Of a stretch of DNA of 64,000 nucleotides, positions 29,622 through 39,101 are shown piece after piece; within the stretch, counting starts at the first letter, position 1; every line of letters begins with the position of its first letter. The stretch comes from Porphyridium purpureum (Eukaryota > Rhodophyta > Bangiophyceae > Porphyridiales > Porphyridiaceae). The stretch covers positions 1,488,001 through 1,552,000 of the forward strand of contig VRMN01000001.1 of the NCBI GenBank assembly GCA_008690995.1, written 5' to 3'. Position numbers and translations under genes: made by a program. The notes under the pieces were generated by a model. The model saw only the letters and a program-made list of their open reading frames with translations, did no database searches and was not told where the DNA came from.

Positions 29622-30554
29622 TCACCCCGACACCGCATGCAGCACGCGCGCCAGAGTGTTGCCGATCAAAGCCTCGATTTTCAGCGTGCTCAGCGAATCT
29701 GCGCGCGTCGGCCCGCTCGTGAGAATCGCCACACCGGCGTTCGGCTTTTCCTTCAGCAGGCTTTTGACGAGTCCAAACGCACTGTAGGTGGTCAGCGTCG
29801 AACCCACCACCAAGACGGCGCTGGCCTGGCGCATCTGTGCAGCGGCGCGCTCCTTTACGTGCGCCGGCACGGAGCCGCCGAAGAATACGACACCGGGCTT
29901 GAGCGTACCGCCCTTGCCACACGCACCGCACCGCGGCACCACGAACGACACGATATCGTGCTCATCCAGCCGAGCGTCGCCGTCTGGCCGCGCCAAGTGG
30001 TCGGCGTACTTTGCGGTCACGCTGGCCAACCACTGGGCGTTTGCCGTCATCATGTGCTCCTGCAATACCGCGCGCGACACGCGCTCGCCACAATGCAGAC
30101 ACTGTGCGTAGTGCACAGAGCCATGCAGCTCGAGGAGCTCGGCGTCAGGCAAGTGCGCCTGCTGCATCAAGCCATCCACATTTTGTGTGACATGGTGCAA
30201 GCCTGACCAGCCGCCACGGTGCAGTGCAGTCAAAGCGAAATGCGCCGCGTTGGGTCTTGCCTGGCGGACGCGCTCGTACCCAATACACGAGCGCGCCCAG
30301 TACCGCTGCCTCTTTGCCGGCAGCTTCATGAACTCGCTGTCTGTGATCGGCTTATGCACCGGCCTGGCGTGCGCATTGCTCCTATAATCTGGAATCCCAG
30401 CCGGCGGCTCGGTCGAAATCCCGGCGCCACTCAGCACCACCAACCGACCTGCGTGGCGCCGCACAAACGCCGCGAGCCGCTCCACCTCTTCGACAGTACA
30501 TTCCGCGCGCACGCCGACCGGAATACACGGCGCCGCCGCAGCCACCACCCGCAT
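29622..30554 (-). CDS. Sirtuin, class II (SIRT4-like) NAD-dependent protein deacylase
   Basis: Protein of 310 residues with a complete Sir2 domain: GAGIS (43-47), GIPDYRS, TQNVD (123-127), catalytic His144 in LHGS, and a zinc site with Cys152, 155, 209 and 212. The pattern PRCGACGKGGTLKPGVVFFGGSVP resembles SIRT4/class II sirtuins, which act in mitochondria or bacteria as lipoamidases, ADP-ribosyltransferases or deacylases. The first 18 residues could be a weak mitochondrial signal. The open frame extends upstream into the TPR-J gene promoter, but ATG 30554 fits the domain start. NAD synthetase is encoded 5 kb away. Confidence 0.88.
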   Translation of the reverse strand: MRVVAAAAPCIPVGVRAECTVEEVERLAAFVRRHAGRLVVLSGAGISTEPPAGIPDYRSNAHARPVHKPITDSEFMKLPAKRQRYWARSCIGYERVRQARPNAAHFALTALHRGGWSGLHHVTQNVDGLMQQAHLPDAELLELHGSVHYAQCLHCGERVSRAVLQEHMMTANAQWLASVTAKYADHLARPDGDARLDEHDIVSFVVPRCGACGKGGTLKPGVVFFGGSVPAHVKERAAAQMRQASAVLVVGSTLTTYSAFGLVKSLLKEKPNAGVAILTSGPTRADSLSTLKIEALIGNTLARVLHAVSG

Positions 30555-30864
30555 CCATCCACACGCACGCACACTCCGAGCTTCTCCTCGTGCCAACCGC
30601 GTCGAAGCCAGTTCTCCAGGCGATTCGGCGCGAATAAACGTGTGGTGCGTGTGGGAAGGAGAGGAGGAAGGAGGAGGGAGACGGGAGAAGAAGGGGGAAG
30701 GGAGAGAGGACGGGGAACGCCGGCGTGGTGGTGCGGAGGGTCGCTTTCTCGCCGCCCGGAACGGTGCTGCGCGTTCTGCGATTGGCGGTGGGTGGAACTC
30801 TGTGTGTGTGTGTGTGTGCGGGGGGAGTGAGTGGGACTGAGGGGTCATCAGGGAGCGAGGGGCG
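30555..30864. promoter_or_regulatory. Divergent promoter region of the sirtuin and TPR-J genes
   Basis: The 310 bases between two head-to-head ATGs. It holds a long purine-rich run at about 30655-30712 on the sense strand of the TPR-J gene and a (TG)n run at about 30802-30818. Confidence 0.5.
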
Positions 30865-32166
30865 ATGGCGGACGACGAGGATAGGAGTGCGTGGGGATGG
30901 AAGGAGTATAAGGAGGCGGGGAACAAGGCGTTTGCGGCAGAGCAGTATGTGGAGGCAATTGAGTTGTACACGGCGTCGATCGAGCGGCAGCCGACCGCGC
31001 CCGTGTACAGTAATCGCTCGGCGTGTTATACGAAGCTCGGGCAGCATGACAAGGCGATCGCGGATGCCTCCGTGTGCGCAGAGATGGATCCCAAGTGGCC
31101 AAAGGGGTTTTGGAGAAAAGGGAACGCGCTGCAGGAGGCTGGGCAGATGCGGAAGGCCATCCGCGCCTTCGAGAGCGGGCTCGAACTGCACCCGCGCGAC
31201 CGCTCGCTCATCGAAGGAAAGAAGGCGTGCGTCATCAAGGCGCTCGAAACTGACACGGACGGCGAGATCCGCGCCATGTACTCTGAAATTGTGAACGCGC
31301 ACGAGGCAGAGGAGCGCGAAGCAAGCAGATTACAAACAGAAGCCGCCGCAGCCGCACCCGCGATTCCCGTCCAAGAGCCGGTCGCAGCGCACGCTCCTCC
31401 CGCATACGCGGGCGCGCCAGGCGCATCGGCAGCAGCGGCCGCATCAGCGGTTGACGGTCAGTATAACAAGGAGAACATGCAGCCTAACACAAACGGCAAC
31501 GCGGGTGACACGCCAGTGCCAGTTGCCGCAGACACAACTACAAAGGGCGCGGCAGCTGACACACCGGAAGCGGCGAATACAGCGGCATCGTCTGGCGAAT
31601 GGCCCGGCGCGCCCGAGCAGGAGATTGCACGAATTCTAGCGGCAGGAAACTGCTATGCCGTGCTGCACGTGGACCGGGCAGCCGCAGACAAGGATATCAA
31701 GAAGAACTATTACACGTTGGCCAAGCTTCTGCACCCAGACAAGTGCCCCGACCCGAATGCGCCCAAAGCCATGGCAGAAGTGTCGCAGGCGTACGACACG
31801 CTGAACAATCCAATCAAGAAAACCATCTATGACAAATACATGGATGATATGATGAAGAGTGAAGGCAAAACATTCGCCGAGTGGGAAGCCACCAACGGTG
31901 GTCCAGAGATCCCCAAGTGGCTCGAATGCATTCTGAAGACAAAAGGTGGCGCGTTTTGCTGCATCGTCATTCTGATCATTATTCTCATCCCAATCCTGCT
32001 GCTCCTTGTTGTCGTGTACTGTATCCTTTTGCTTCTTTGTTTGCCATTCGAGTGCTGCCAGATGTGCTTGTGCCCGGAAAAGTACAAGGCAAAGGTGGAG
32101 GAACGCGAGCGAGCCAGACAGCGCTGGGAAGAAGAACAACAGTACAAGCGGCACGAGCATGTATGA
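30865..32166 (+). CDS. TPR and J-domain co-chaperone with C-terminal membrane segment
   Basis: Protein of 433 residues. Residues about 9-115 hold three TPR repeats of the STI1/PP5 type (KEAGNKAFAAEQYVEAIELYTASI), which bind HSP70/HSP90 tails. After an Ala-rich linker, residues about 264-335 form a J domain with the HPD motif at 290-292, which stimulates HSP70 ATPase. At about 361-400 lies a very hydrophobic, Cys-rich stretch (CCIVILIIILIPILLLLVVV, then LPFECCQMCLC), probably a membrane hairpin or anchor, followed by a basic tail. It should recruit HSP70 to a membrane such as the ER. The start is ATG 30865; no signal peptide is present. Confidence 0.85.
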   Translation: MADDEDRSAWGWKEYKEAGNKAFAAEQYVEAIELYTASIERQPTAPVYSNRSACYTKLGQHDKAIADASVCAEMDPKWPKGFWRKGNALQEAGQMRKAIRAFESGLELHPRDRSLIEGKKACVIKALETDTDGEIRAMYSEIVNAHEAEEREASRLQTEAAAAAPAIPVQEPVAAHAPPAYAGAPGASAAAAASAVDGQYNKENMQPNTNGNAGDTPVPVAADTTTKGAAADTPEAANTAASSGEWPGAPEQEIARILAAGNCYAVLHVDRAAADKDIKKNYYTLAKLLHPDKCPDPNAPKAMAEVSQAYDTLNNPIKKTIYDKYMDDMMKSEGKTFAEWEATNGGPEIPKWLECILKTKGGAFCCIVILIIILIPILLLLVVVYCILLLLCLPFECCQMCLCPEKYKAKVEERERARQRWEEEQQYKRHEHV

Positions 32167-32192
32167 GTAAATGATGTCTCTTCTCGGCCTCC

Positions 32193-32213
32193 TTTTTTTT
32201 TTTTTTTTTTTTT
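32193..32213 (+). repeat. Poly-T run of 21 bases
   Basis: A T-homopolymer between the convergent 3' ends of the TPR-J and YqaJ-type nuclease genes, 27 bases after the first stop codon and 23 bases before the other. Confidence 0.9.
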
Positions 32214-32235
32214 CCTCTCCCTGTTATGACATAAA

Positions 32236-34026
32236 TCATTTTTTGATTATTTCTTTGCTGCGATGCTTCGACGCTGCGCGTGGCTCGTACACGACAACCG
32301 CCGACGCCGCGCTTTCGCGCGTGCGTTCGAGCAACTTGACGTAAGACGCCTTCGGCGGTTGTGCTGGCGCATGGGACGCCGGCGCGCCTACATAGAAGTC
32401 AGCGTCTGGCGGGATGCCAGGCAACACAAAGTCAAGAAAGATGTCTTGCAACTCGCCGAGAGCAAGACCAATCCATTCGCTGTCTCTGGGCACCATAAAC
32501 ACACGCACACAATCTCCGAGCTGTTCGTCGAGCGCATGCGAAACGAGATATGCGACGCGCGTACCCGTGCATAGCATTTGGCACTGGAGTTGCACAAAGT
32601 GGGTCGCTAGCAAGCTGGAATGCGGTTGCACGGCTATGGGGATCCAGCCGCCATTTTTTCCTGGCGCAAATGGGACGCGACACTTCACTTCGACGATGGC
32701 TTGTGGGGCGGTGTCTTGGTCGCCAGGAGCTGGTGCCCCGGCAGAAGTGTCGCACGCATACCAAATCGCATCGGGACTCGCTCCAAGCAGCGGAAATGGA
32801 CGATCTGGCTTGATAAAGTATCTCTCGGCTTCGTCTATGAGCATGTCTTGCTGCATCAGGTACAATCCTGCTTCTGACAAGCGCCCAGGTGGAAAATTGG
32901 GCTGGATGGCGCCACTGTCCACCAGTCGCAGAAAGGCAAGCAGGCCATTCGCCTCATGCCGCTTTCCCCAGTCGAGGTAAAACTGTCGCCGCTGCTGCGC
33001 GGCGGAGCGTGCGACTTTGACGCGCTGCGAATCAAATGTGTACGGATCCTGTGCTCGCAGCCATGCGTCCAGCGTCTTCGTGCGATCAACGTGCGAGAGC
33101 GGCATGCAGCGCGCGCCAAGCACTTTAGCTGCACGCTGCTCCATAAAACCGAGCGCATCCGCCATCGATGATGCCGTATAATGCACCGTCTTGCGACATT
33201 CGAGCCAGCCAGCGCTGTGCTGACTCACAGGAGCAAATGGCTGGTGAACATGCCCTAGCGTATTCCTCTCAGGCCTACCTGCAAGCGGCTGCACATACGG
33301 CAAAGCCCTGAAATTTGGGTGCGCGTACAGATCCGCCGGCGGCAGGCTAGACAGCTCAGTCAGTGAATGTTGGTCCATCCGGTCACCCGTATGATCATGC
33401 GCCCGTAGAGGGCCAACGCCTGTATGCGCCGGTGTCACGCGCCCCAAGTATGTTTCCAGGAGGATCATTCGAGTGTCGCGGTCGAGTTCAGAAATCTCGT
33501 GAAACTTTTGCAACCCCTTTCGAAGACCCACCAGATCCATCCTGGTGATTCCGACACTCGCCAAAAGCAACGGCTGGGGAACTTGGCTCGCGCTAGAGTT
33601 GGCTTTATCCAGTGCCACAATACCTGCGAGCGCCTGGCTCACTTGTGCACCAAACGACTCTCGCGCACTTGCAATCGCGGCATCATCGACGACGGCATCT
33701 GGCGTGAGTGCGACCCCCGCGCTCCGTGTTTCCATAAACTTGAGCCGCGCGACCAGCTGCGCCACGCGGCGCCACGCGCTCTGCATTTCCGGGTCGAACG
33801 CCATGGGCTTCTTGCTTCCGGTGGAACGCACCCGTCCATGCTGAACCATCCACGCACGCGACCGATGCGGCCCACAGCGTCGGCAACGCGCATGCCGTGT
33901 CGCCACCGCAAACGAACACGCTCGACGCCCGCATTTCCCGGCTTGAATCGACGCACGCGCAGCCGTGACCGCAACAAAGCAGGCGGCGTGCGGTTGCGGC
34001 GGCGTTCTCGGGTGCCGCGCCGCCAT
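32236..34026 (-). CDS. YqaJ/lambda-exonuclease-type PD-(D/E)XK nuclease
   Basis: Protein of 596 residues. The C-terminal half has the nuclease core in order: FPLLGASPDAIWY (catalytic Asp, about 413), AIVEVKCRVPF (ExK, about 443) and a helix HFVQLQCQMLCTGTRVAYLVSH with the Gln-x-Gln pattern typical of YqaJ/lambda exonucleases that resect DNA ends in viruses and organelles. An upstream block, ECRKTVHYTASSMADALG, fits the family N-terminal helix. The first 60 residues lack acidic residues and are Arg/Ala/Cys rich, which suggests an organelle transit peptide. ATG 34026 leaves only 26 bases to the divergent neighbour; ATG 33849 (537 residues) is the alternative. Confidence 0.75.
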   Translation of the reverse strand: MAARHPRTPPQPHAACFVAVTAARASIQAGKCGRRACSFAVATRHARCRRCGPHRSRAWMVQHGRVRSTGSKKPMAFDPEMQSAWRRVAQLVARLKFMETRSAGVALTPDAVVDDAAIASARESFGAQVSQALAGIVALDKANSSASQVPQPLLLASVGITRMDLVGLRKGLQKFHEISELDRDTRMILLETYLGRVTPAHTGVGPLRAHDHTGDRMDQHSLTELSSLPPADLYAHPNFRALPYVQPLAGRPERNTLGHVHQPFAPVSQHSAGWLECRKTVHYTASSMADALGFMEQRAAKVLGARCMPLSHVDRTKTLDAWLRAQDPYTFDSQRVKVARSAAQQRRQFYLDWGKRHEANGLLAFLRLVDSGAIQPNFPPGRLSEAGLYLMQQDMLIDEAERYFIKPDRPFPLLGASPDAIWYACDTSAGAPAPGDQDTAPQAIVEVKCRVPFAPGKNGGWIPIAVQPHSSLLATHFVQLQCQMLCTGTRVAYLVSHALDEQLGDCVRVFMVPRDSEWIGLALGELQDIFLDFVLPGIPPDADFYVGAPASHAPAQPPKASYVKLLERTRESAASAVVVYEPRAASKHRSKEIIKK

Positions 34027-34052
34027 TTGAGCATCACTGTCTCGCACGACGC

Positions 34053-35402
34053 ATGCGGCGACGAACGCGGGTGCAGCAGCTGCACGAAAACCGCGCAGGC
34101 TCGGTTGGCTTGGCCGCCGCCTCGCACAAAGTCGGGGTTGTCATCGGCGTCGTTATCTTGGTCACAGCTGGCGCACTGATTGGCGCGGCGTGGAGACGGC
34201 CATGGAGCCACGCGCATGGTGCGGCGCGACATGCAGGAGAGTTGCTTGCGGATGGAGATTCGGATGGATGTGCGTCCGGGACAGCGACGCCGAGTGTGTC
34301 TTGGCTCAAGCCGGCGTGGATGTTGCACGATGAGCGCCGCGTGTGGTTGGGCATGCTGCCGCGAGGTCGCGCGCTGTGGTTGCGATGGATGATGCAAAAG
34401 GTGCTCGGTAGGGTGGTCGGCAGCTGCGCGTGCGATGCCCAACTCGCCAATGCACAGTTCATGCACGCCGGCTGCGGTAAAGAGCTTGCCCGAACGCGAT
34501 ACATTCGGTCTTTGCTTCCGTTCTCTTCACAATGTCAAGGTATGCCCAAAATGGTGCTGGCGAATGAGCGCCGCATCCGCACGCGCGACATAGCAGTTGT
34601 CATCCTGCAGAGCCCGGCCGATTACGTGCTCTCTCTGCTCGGTCAGATGGCCCCGCAAGGCTCCGAGGCGGCCCATGTAGATCTGGGTCAAATCGACCCG
34701 GATTGGCTCGGCCGTGTGGAACTCGTGTACAAGGCGTTCGTGTCGTTTTGGCTGGACCGAGCACACGAATTGCCGTACGCGCGTGTGGAGCTGATCCCCG
34801 CTGAAATGTTGTTGCCCTTGACGAAAGAGCCATCGAATGGCACGGGCCAGGCGAGTGAGAAGCTTGCAGGCGCCGACGAGGACATCACGGACCCCCATGC
34901 GGGTGACAACTGGAATCTGGAACCGCATGAGCAGGGCTGGATGGAGCTTCTGTCCGCCTTGCGGGGCCAGCCTGAAGATAGAACAAAGCCTCGAAACGCA
35001 AAAGATGTTGAGGTTTCCGAGGCTCTCAGCAAACAGGCACGCGACGCCGATTCCGCTTTGGGAACGGTCTCTACCAGTGACGTTCGCCAAGTAGGTATGA
35101 ACGTGCCGCATGCGCGAGCGCTATCGCGCATCCGCTGTGCGATTGATGCGCACCACTCTGAGCAACTTCCAACGGCACACGCGTACGATATCGAAATTTT
35201 GATCCGCAGCGCTCGATTTGGTGGAGGCGCTGCGCCCTCGCCATTGGCGTGGGATCTGCTCAACAACTCGCTGGTCGACCGACTCAGCCGGTTCATGCAC
35301 CCCAAATTATGCCAACAGTGGGTCAAGCACGGCATTGAACGCCGCGTGACACAGCTGCGCCGGCTGGGCTGCGTACCATCGCTTCAGAATTCTGACACCT
35401 GA
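34053..35402 (+). CDS. Type II membrane protein, candidate sulfotransferase-like
   Basis: Protein of 449 residues with one N-terminal membrane helix (about 26-46, VGVVIGVVILVTAGALIGAA) after a basic cap, the topology of Golgi transferases. The luminal part has RTRDIAVVILQSPADYVLSLLG, which resembles the 3'-phosphate-binding strand-loop of PAPS-dependent sulfotransferases, but the usual N-terminal P-loop is not obvious. Cys-rich spots (GSCACDAQL, AGCGKEL) could form disulfides. The identity is tentative. Head to head with the nuclease gene. Confidence 0.5.
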   Translation: MRRRTRVQQLHENRAGSVGLAAASHKVGVVIGVVILVTAGALIGAAWRRPWSHAHGAARHAGELLADGDSDGCASGTATPSVSWLKPAWMLHDERRVWLGMLPRGRALWLRWMMQKVLGRVVGSCACDAQLANAQFMHAGCGKELARTRYIRSLLPFSSQCQGMPKMVLANERRIRTRDIAVVILQSPADYVLSLLGQMAPQGSEAAHVDLGQIDPDWLGRVELVYKAFVSFWLDRAHELPYARVELIPAEMLLPLTKEPSNGTGQASEKLAGADEDITDPHAGDNWNLEPHEQGWMELLSALRGQPEDRTKPRNAKDVEVSEALSKQARDADSALGTVSTSDVRQVGMNVPHARALSRIRCAIDAHHSEQLPTAHAYDIEILIRSARFGGGAAPSPLAWDLLNNSLVDRLSRFMHPKLCQQWVKHGIERRVTQLRRLGCVPSLQNSDT

Positions 35403-35491
35403 CTCTTCGAAGCAGGAAGCGCTCCCTCTCCCAGAAAAACAAAGAGCACACCTCCCATTCCCTGGTATAAACGAAGCGAGCCAAACAACCC

Positions 35492-37864
35492 ATGTTGCCG
35501 CAGGGACGTGGGAGAATCGCACGCGGACGTCCGATGGAAGGCGTCTCTCGCGTGGTGAGCGTGGCGGCGGCGTCGCTGAATCAATGGAGTCTCGACTTCA
35601 CGGGCAACGCATCGCGGATTGAGCAGTCCATTGCGGAAGCGCGCGCAGTGGGAGCGCGGTACCGCGTCGGCGGCGAGTTGGAGGTGTGCGGATACGGCTG
35701 CGAAGACCATTTTTTCGAACCAGATACATTTACGCATAGCTGGGAAGTGCTGGCCGCGCTGTGTGAGCGAGGATGTTTCAGCAGCGATATGCTGATCGAC
35801 ATTGGCATGCCCGTGATGCACCGCGGCGCCAGCTATAATGCTCGTGTTCTGATCGTGCAGAACAAGATCCAGTTGATCCGGCCAAAGATGTGGCTGGCCG
35901 ATGACGGAAACTACCGCGAGTCGCGCTGGTTCCGTGCGTGGCCATCGGATCGTGGCACAGAGTCTTTTCTTTTACCAGCGTGCGTGCAGAGCTCGGCGTT
36001 TGAGCAAGACAGTGTGCCGATCGGAAACGCGATCCTGCAGCTCAAGGACTGCGCGCTGGCCATCGAAACGTGCGAGGAGCTATTTGTACCTCAACCGCCG
36101 CATGTGCAGTACGGACTGCACGGTGTGGACCTGATATCGAACGGATCCGGATCGCATCACTCTCTTCGCAAGTTGTCTCAGCGTCTTGATCTGATCACAT
36201 CCGCCACGAAGCGTATTGGCGGCGCCTATATCTATGCAAACCTGATTGGATGTGACGGCGGGCGTCTATATTACGACGGCTGCAACCTGGTGGTCATCAA
36301 TGGTCACGTGTTGGCGCAGGGCGAACAATTCAGTGTGGAGCGCGAGTGTTTCATCACAGTCGCGCACATTGACTTGGCGGAAGTGGAGCGGTACCGCTCT
36401 GGTGTGGTCTCGCGCGGTGCGCAGGCTGCGCTGCTGTCTGCTCAGCAGCCCATCCCCAGAATCAATGTTTGCACGGCCGATGGTGCGCTGCTCGCACTCG
36501 GGAACATTGCTCGTGCCGGCGACACCACAAGTGTGTCCTTCTTGCGCCAAGCTGAGCGCGTGTCCCGGCCGCTGAAAAAAATACGGTTGTACTTGCCTGA
36601 AGAGGAGATTGCGCTTGGTCCGGCGTGCTGGTTGTGGGACTATTTGAGGCGCAGCAACATGCGCGGCTTTCTTCTGCCTCTCAGCGGCGGTGCCGACTCT
36701 GCCGCAACCGCGACGCTTGTCGCCAGCATGTGCTCGCTCGTATTCGCAGCGATTGAAAAGGGCCACTTGGGCGTTTTGCACGACTTGCGCCGCCTTGTTC
36801 GCAAGACTGCGACTCTGCCTCCGAATCAAGACAAGCGGACCATCGAGGAGCGCCAAGCCATGGAAGAATGGGTGCCTCGATCGCCGCAAGAGATTGCTGA
36901 GGAGCTCTTCGTAACCGTTTACTTGGGCTCCGAAAATATGTCATCCACAGAAACGCGCAACCGGGCACGGCGCTTGTCTCAGCAGATCGGAGCCTTTCAT
37001 TTGGACCTGAACATCTGGCCAGGTGTTGAGGCTTTGCTTCAAGTGTTTGCCTCTGCCTTCCCAGCGGCCGGAGCTCCCAAATTCAAGGTGCACGGCGGGA
37101 GTCATGAGGAGAACCAGGCTCTGCAAAACATACAGGCTCGCATCCGCATGGTTGTGGCGTATTTGCTGGCGCAACTCACGCCGTGGGCACGCGGCCAGAC
37201 GGGGACGCTGCTCGTGCTTGGCAGCGCGAACGTGGACGAAGCCTTGCGTGGATATCTTACCAAATACGACTGCTCGTCGGCCGACATCAACCCCATTGGC
37301 GGAATTAGTAAGACGGACCTCAAGGCATTTCTGCGGTGGGCATCTACCAAGCGCCTAGAGCGCGACTCGGGCGCGCTGCGTACGGGCGTGTTAGGTGGCG
37401 GTCTAGGGCTTACGGAACTTGTGCAAATTCTGGAGGCGCCGCCCACTGCGGAGCTTGAACCCATCACCGCTACTTACACCCAGACAGACGAAATTGATAT
37501 GGGCATGACTTATGAAGAATTGTCAATGTACGGCAAGCTGAGAAAGATCATGCACTCGGGCCCCGTCAGTATGTATTTCCAACTTTTGCGTGACTGGGCG
37601 CCAAGCAGTATCTCACCGCGCATGATTGCAGAAAAGGTCAAGTTCTTTTTCCGAATGTACGGGATCAATCGGCACAAGATGACCACCCTCACGCCATCGT
37701 ATCACGCCGAGTCGTACAGCCCAGATGATAATCGCTTTGACTTGCGCCAGTTTCTGTACAACCCTGGATGGACGTGGCAATTTGCCCGCATTGACCTTGC
37801 TGCCAAAGCGCTCGAAGAGGAGCATGATCAAAGCCAGGCGGAAAGGCAAAAGAAGAGCGAGTAG
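35492..37864 (+). CDS. NADSYN1: Glutamine-dependent NAD+ synthetase
   Basis: Full-length (790 residues), final step of NAD synthesis: amidation of deamido-NAD with ammonia from glutamine. The N-terminal nitrilase-type glutaminase has the triad Glu62 (GGELEVCGYGC), Lys132 (RPKMWLADDGNYRE) and Cys194 (ETCEELFVP). The synthetase domain begins at about 390 with the ATP P-loop LSGGADSAAT (about 397). YLTKYDCSSADINPIGGISKTDLK is the conserved substrate region. ATG 35534 (MEGVSRV) would fit the family length better than 35492. No transit peptide is seen, so it is probably cytosolic. Confidence 0.96.
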   Translation: MLPQGRGRIARGRPMEGVSRVVSVAAASLNQWSLDFTGNASRIEQSIAEARAVGARYRVGGELEVCGYGCEDHFFEPDTFTHSWEVLAALCERGCFSSDMLIDIGMPVMHRGASYNARVLIVQNKIQLIRPKMWLADDGNYRESRWFRAWPSDRGTESFLLPACVQSSAFEQDSVPIGNAILQLKDCALAIETCEELFVPQPPHVQYGLHGVDLISNGSGSHHSLRKLSQRLDLITSATKRIGGAYIYANLIGCDGGRLYYDGCNLVVINGHVLAQGEQFSVERECFITVAHIDLAEVERYRSGVVSRGAQAALLSAQQPIPRINVCTADGALLALGNIARAGDTTSVSFLRQAERVSRPLKKIRLYLPEEEIALGPACWLWDYLRRSNMRGFLLPLSGGADSAATATLVASMCSLVFAAIEKGHLGVLHDLRRLVRKTATLPPNQDKRTIEERQAMEEWVPRSPQEIAEELFVTVYLGSENMSSTETRNRARRLSQQIGAFHLDLNIWPGVEALLQVFASAFPAAGAPKFKVHGGSHEENQALQNIQARIRMVVAYLLAQLTPWARGQTGTLLVLGSANVDEALRGYLTKYDCSSADINPIGGISKTDLKAFLRWASTKRLERDSGALRTGVLGGGLGLTELVQILEAPPTAELEPITATYTQTDEIDMGMTYEELSMYGKLRKIMHSGPVSMYFQLLRDWAPSSISPRMIAEKVKFFFRMYGINRHKMTTLTPSYHAESYSPDDNRFDLRQFLYNPGWTWQFARIDLAAKALEEEHDQSQAERQKKSE

Positions 37865-38222
37865 AGCACATGCTAGATAAGCGTACAAAGATGAACACTT
37901 GCGCATTTGTATCGACAACGGTTCCGCCCTGCCAGTGAGCGGCCTTTTTTCTTCTAGTACCTTGCGCTTGTGCGCGCGCGTTGTTTTCTGGTCGATGCTT
38001 GCTTTCATCAGTTGTTTTGACAGCCTGGCAAAATGCTTCTTTTTGTCAATTAACGCCCCTGAGGTGGTGGTGTCGCAAAGCGCGGCCATCTTGCAGCGTC
38101 GTACCGATGCGATGGTGCGCCCTGGAAGCTCCTATGATGCAAACCATCGCGATGTCTGCGAAGAACCGCCGACACGCATCCCTTCTTTTTGCTAGCTCTT
38201 CACGGTGTGGGCACACTCGAAC
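37865..38222. other. Convergent 3' intergenic region
   Basis: About 360 bases between the stops of NAD synthetase and the RimP-like gene. No gene or repeat was recognised. Confidence 0.4.
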
Positions 38223-39101
38223 CTACTCGGACGTCGCCTGCGCGAGCACGACGCGCGACACAATGTCGCGAGGAATCTTGGTCAGTCTGCCTTTGAGGTT
38301 TAGAACAATATCAGATTCGGTGCGTTCGTGCAGGGCGCCCTCAAAACTCGTCTTCTTCTTCCACTCCTCGCGTGTCTCAACCAGTACAGCAAAGCCCTTG
38401 AAAACGGCAAACTCAAAGTCCTGTGTGAGCTCCTCTGCAACACCGGGTGTTGAAACCTCGAGTGCGAATTCTCCGAGCCGTGCGATCGGGCTGCGGGCGC
38501 CTTCCTGTGCCTCTGCTTGCTCCACCCGCTCGGAAACCTGTTGAGTAAATGCTTGCAAGCGCTCGAGTGAGACGCCTTTCGGTACTGGAATCGAGTCGGC
38601 ATCCAGCTCCGAGTCCGCCTCCGAGTCGGCATCGTCGCTGCTGTGATCTTCGATTTCGTCCAGATCTGCTGCCGCGATTGCACCCTCAGAGAGAGCACTT
38701 TCTTCAGCATTTTCATCCAAATTGAGCTTGATGACAAAGGTCTGGTCGTGCGGACGATACTGCACAGACACGACCACCAGGCCTAACGCGGTCGCGATCT
38801 CCCCAAACACATTTTCAAACTCACGCTGCAGTGCCTTTGCATCCAGCCGATCCACGTACGTAGCATCCTCCCCGCCCGCGCTCACAAGACTCACCACCAG
38901 CTTTGACACATGCTGCGCCCCGACGCTCACGAGCGGCACCCTTAACCGAGCTGCTCTTCTCCCGTGTCGTGTGCGCGCTGTTCCTGCCGCATCCACCACC
39001 ATCCACGCCACTCTCGTGCGACGCGCAGCGGCCACTCTCGACACGCGCGCAACCTGCCCACCGCGCCGCACCACCGGCGCAACAGAATCACACCATGCCA
39101 T
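38223..39101 (-). CDS. RimP-like ribosome maturation factor (DUF150), probably plastid
   Basis: Protein of 292 residues. The C-terminal half holds the RimP signature: FALEVSTPGVAEELTQDFEFAVFKGFAVLV, then ILVFN-like strands and LKGRLTKIPRDIVSRV. An N-terminal half-domain, FENVFGEIATALGLVVVSVQY, is split from it by an acidic insertion (about 150-175). Bacterial RimP helps mature the 30S subunit; plants and algae have plastid versions. The first 65 residues are Arg/Ala/Val rich without acidic clusters, consistent with a transit peptide. The start is ATG 39101, preceded on the sense strand by a (GA)n tract. Head to head with the SWIB gene. Confidence 0.8.
   Translation of the reverse strand: MAWCDSVAPVVRRGGQVARVSRVAAARRTRVAWMVVDAAGTARTRHGRRAARLRVPLVSVGAQHVSKLVVSLVSAGGEDATYVDRLDAKALQREFENVFGEIATALGLVVVSVQYRPHDQTFVIKLNLDENAEESALSEGAIAAADLDEIEDHSSDDADSEADSELDADSIPVPKGVSLERLQAFTQQVSERVEQAEAQEGARSPIARLGEFALEVSTPGVAEELTQDFEFAVFKGFAVLVETREEWKKKTSFEGALHERTESDIVLNLKGRLTKIPRDIVSRVVLAQATSE

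Noticed and set aside
30382-31302. Minus-strand frame of 306 residues across the sirtuin/TPR-J promoter
   Set aside because: It covers a purine-rich tract and antisense of the TPR domain; no domain is visible.
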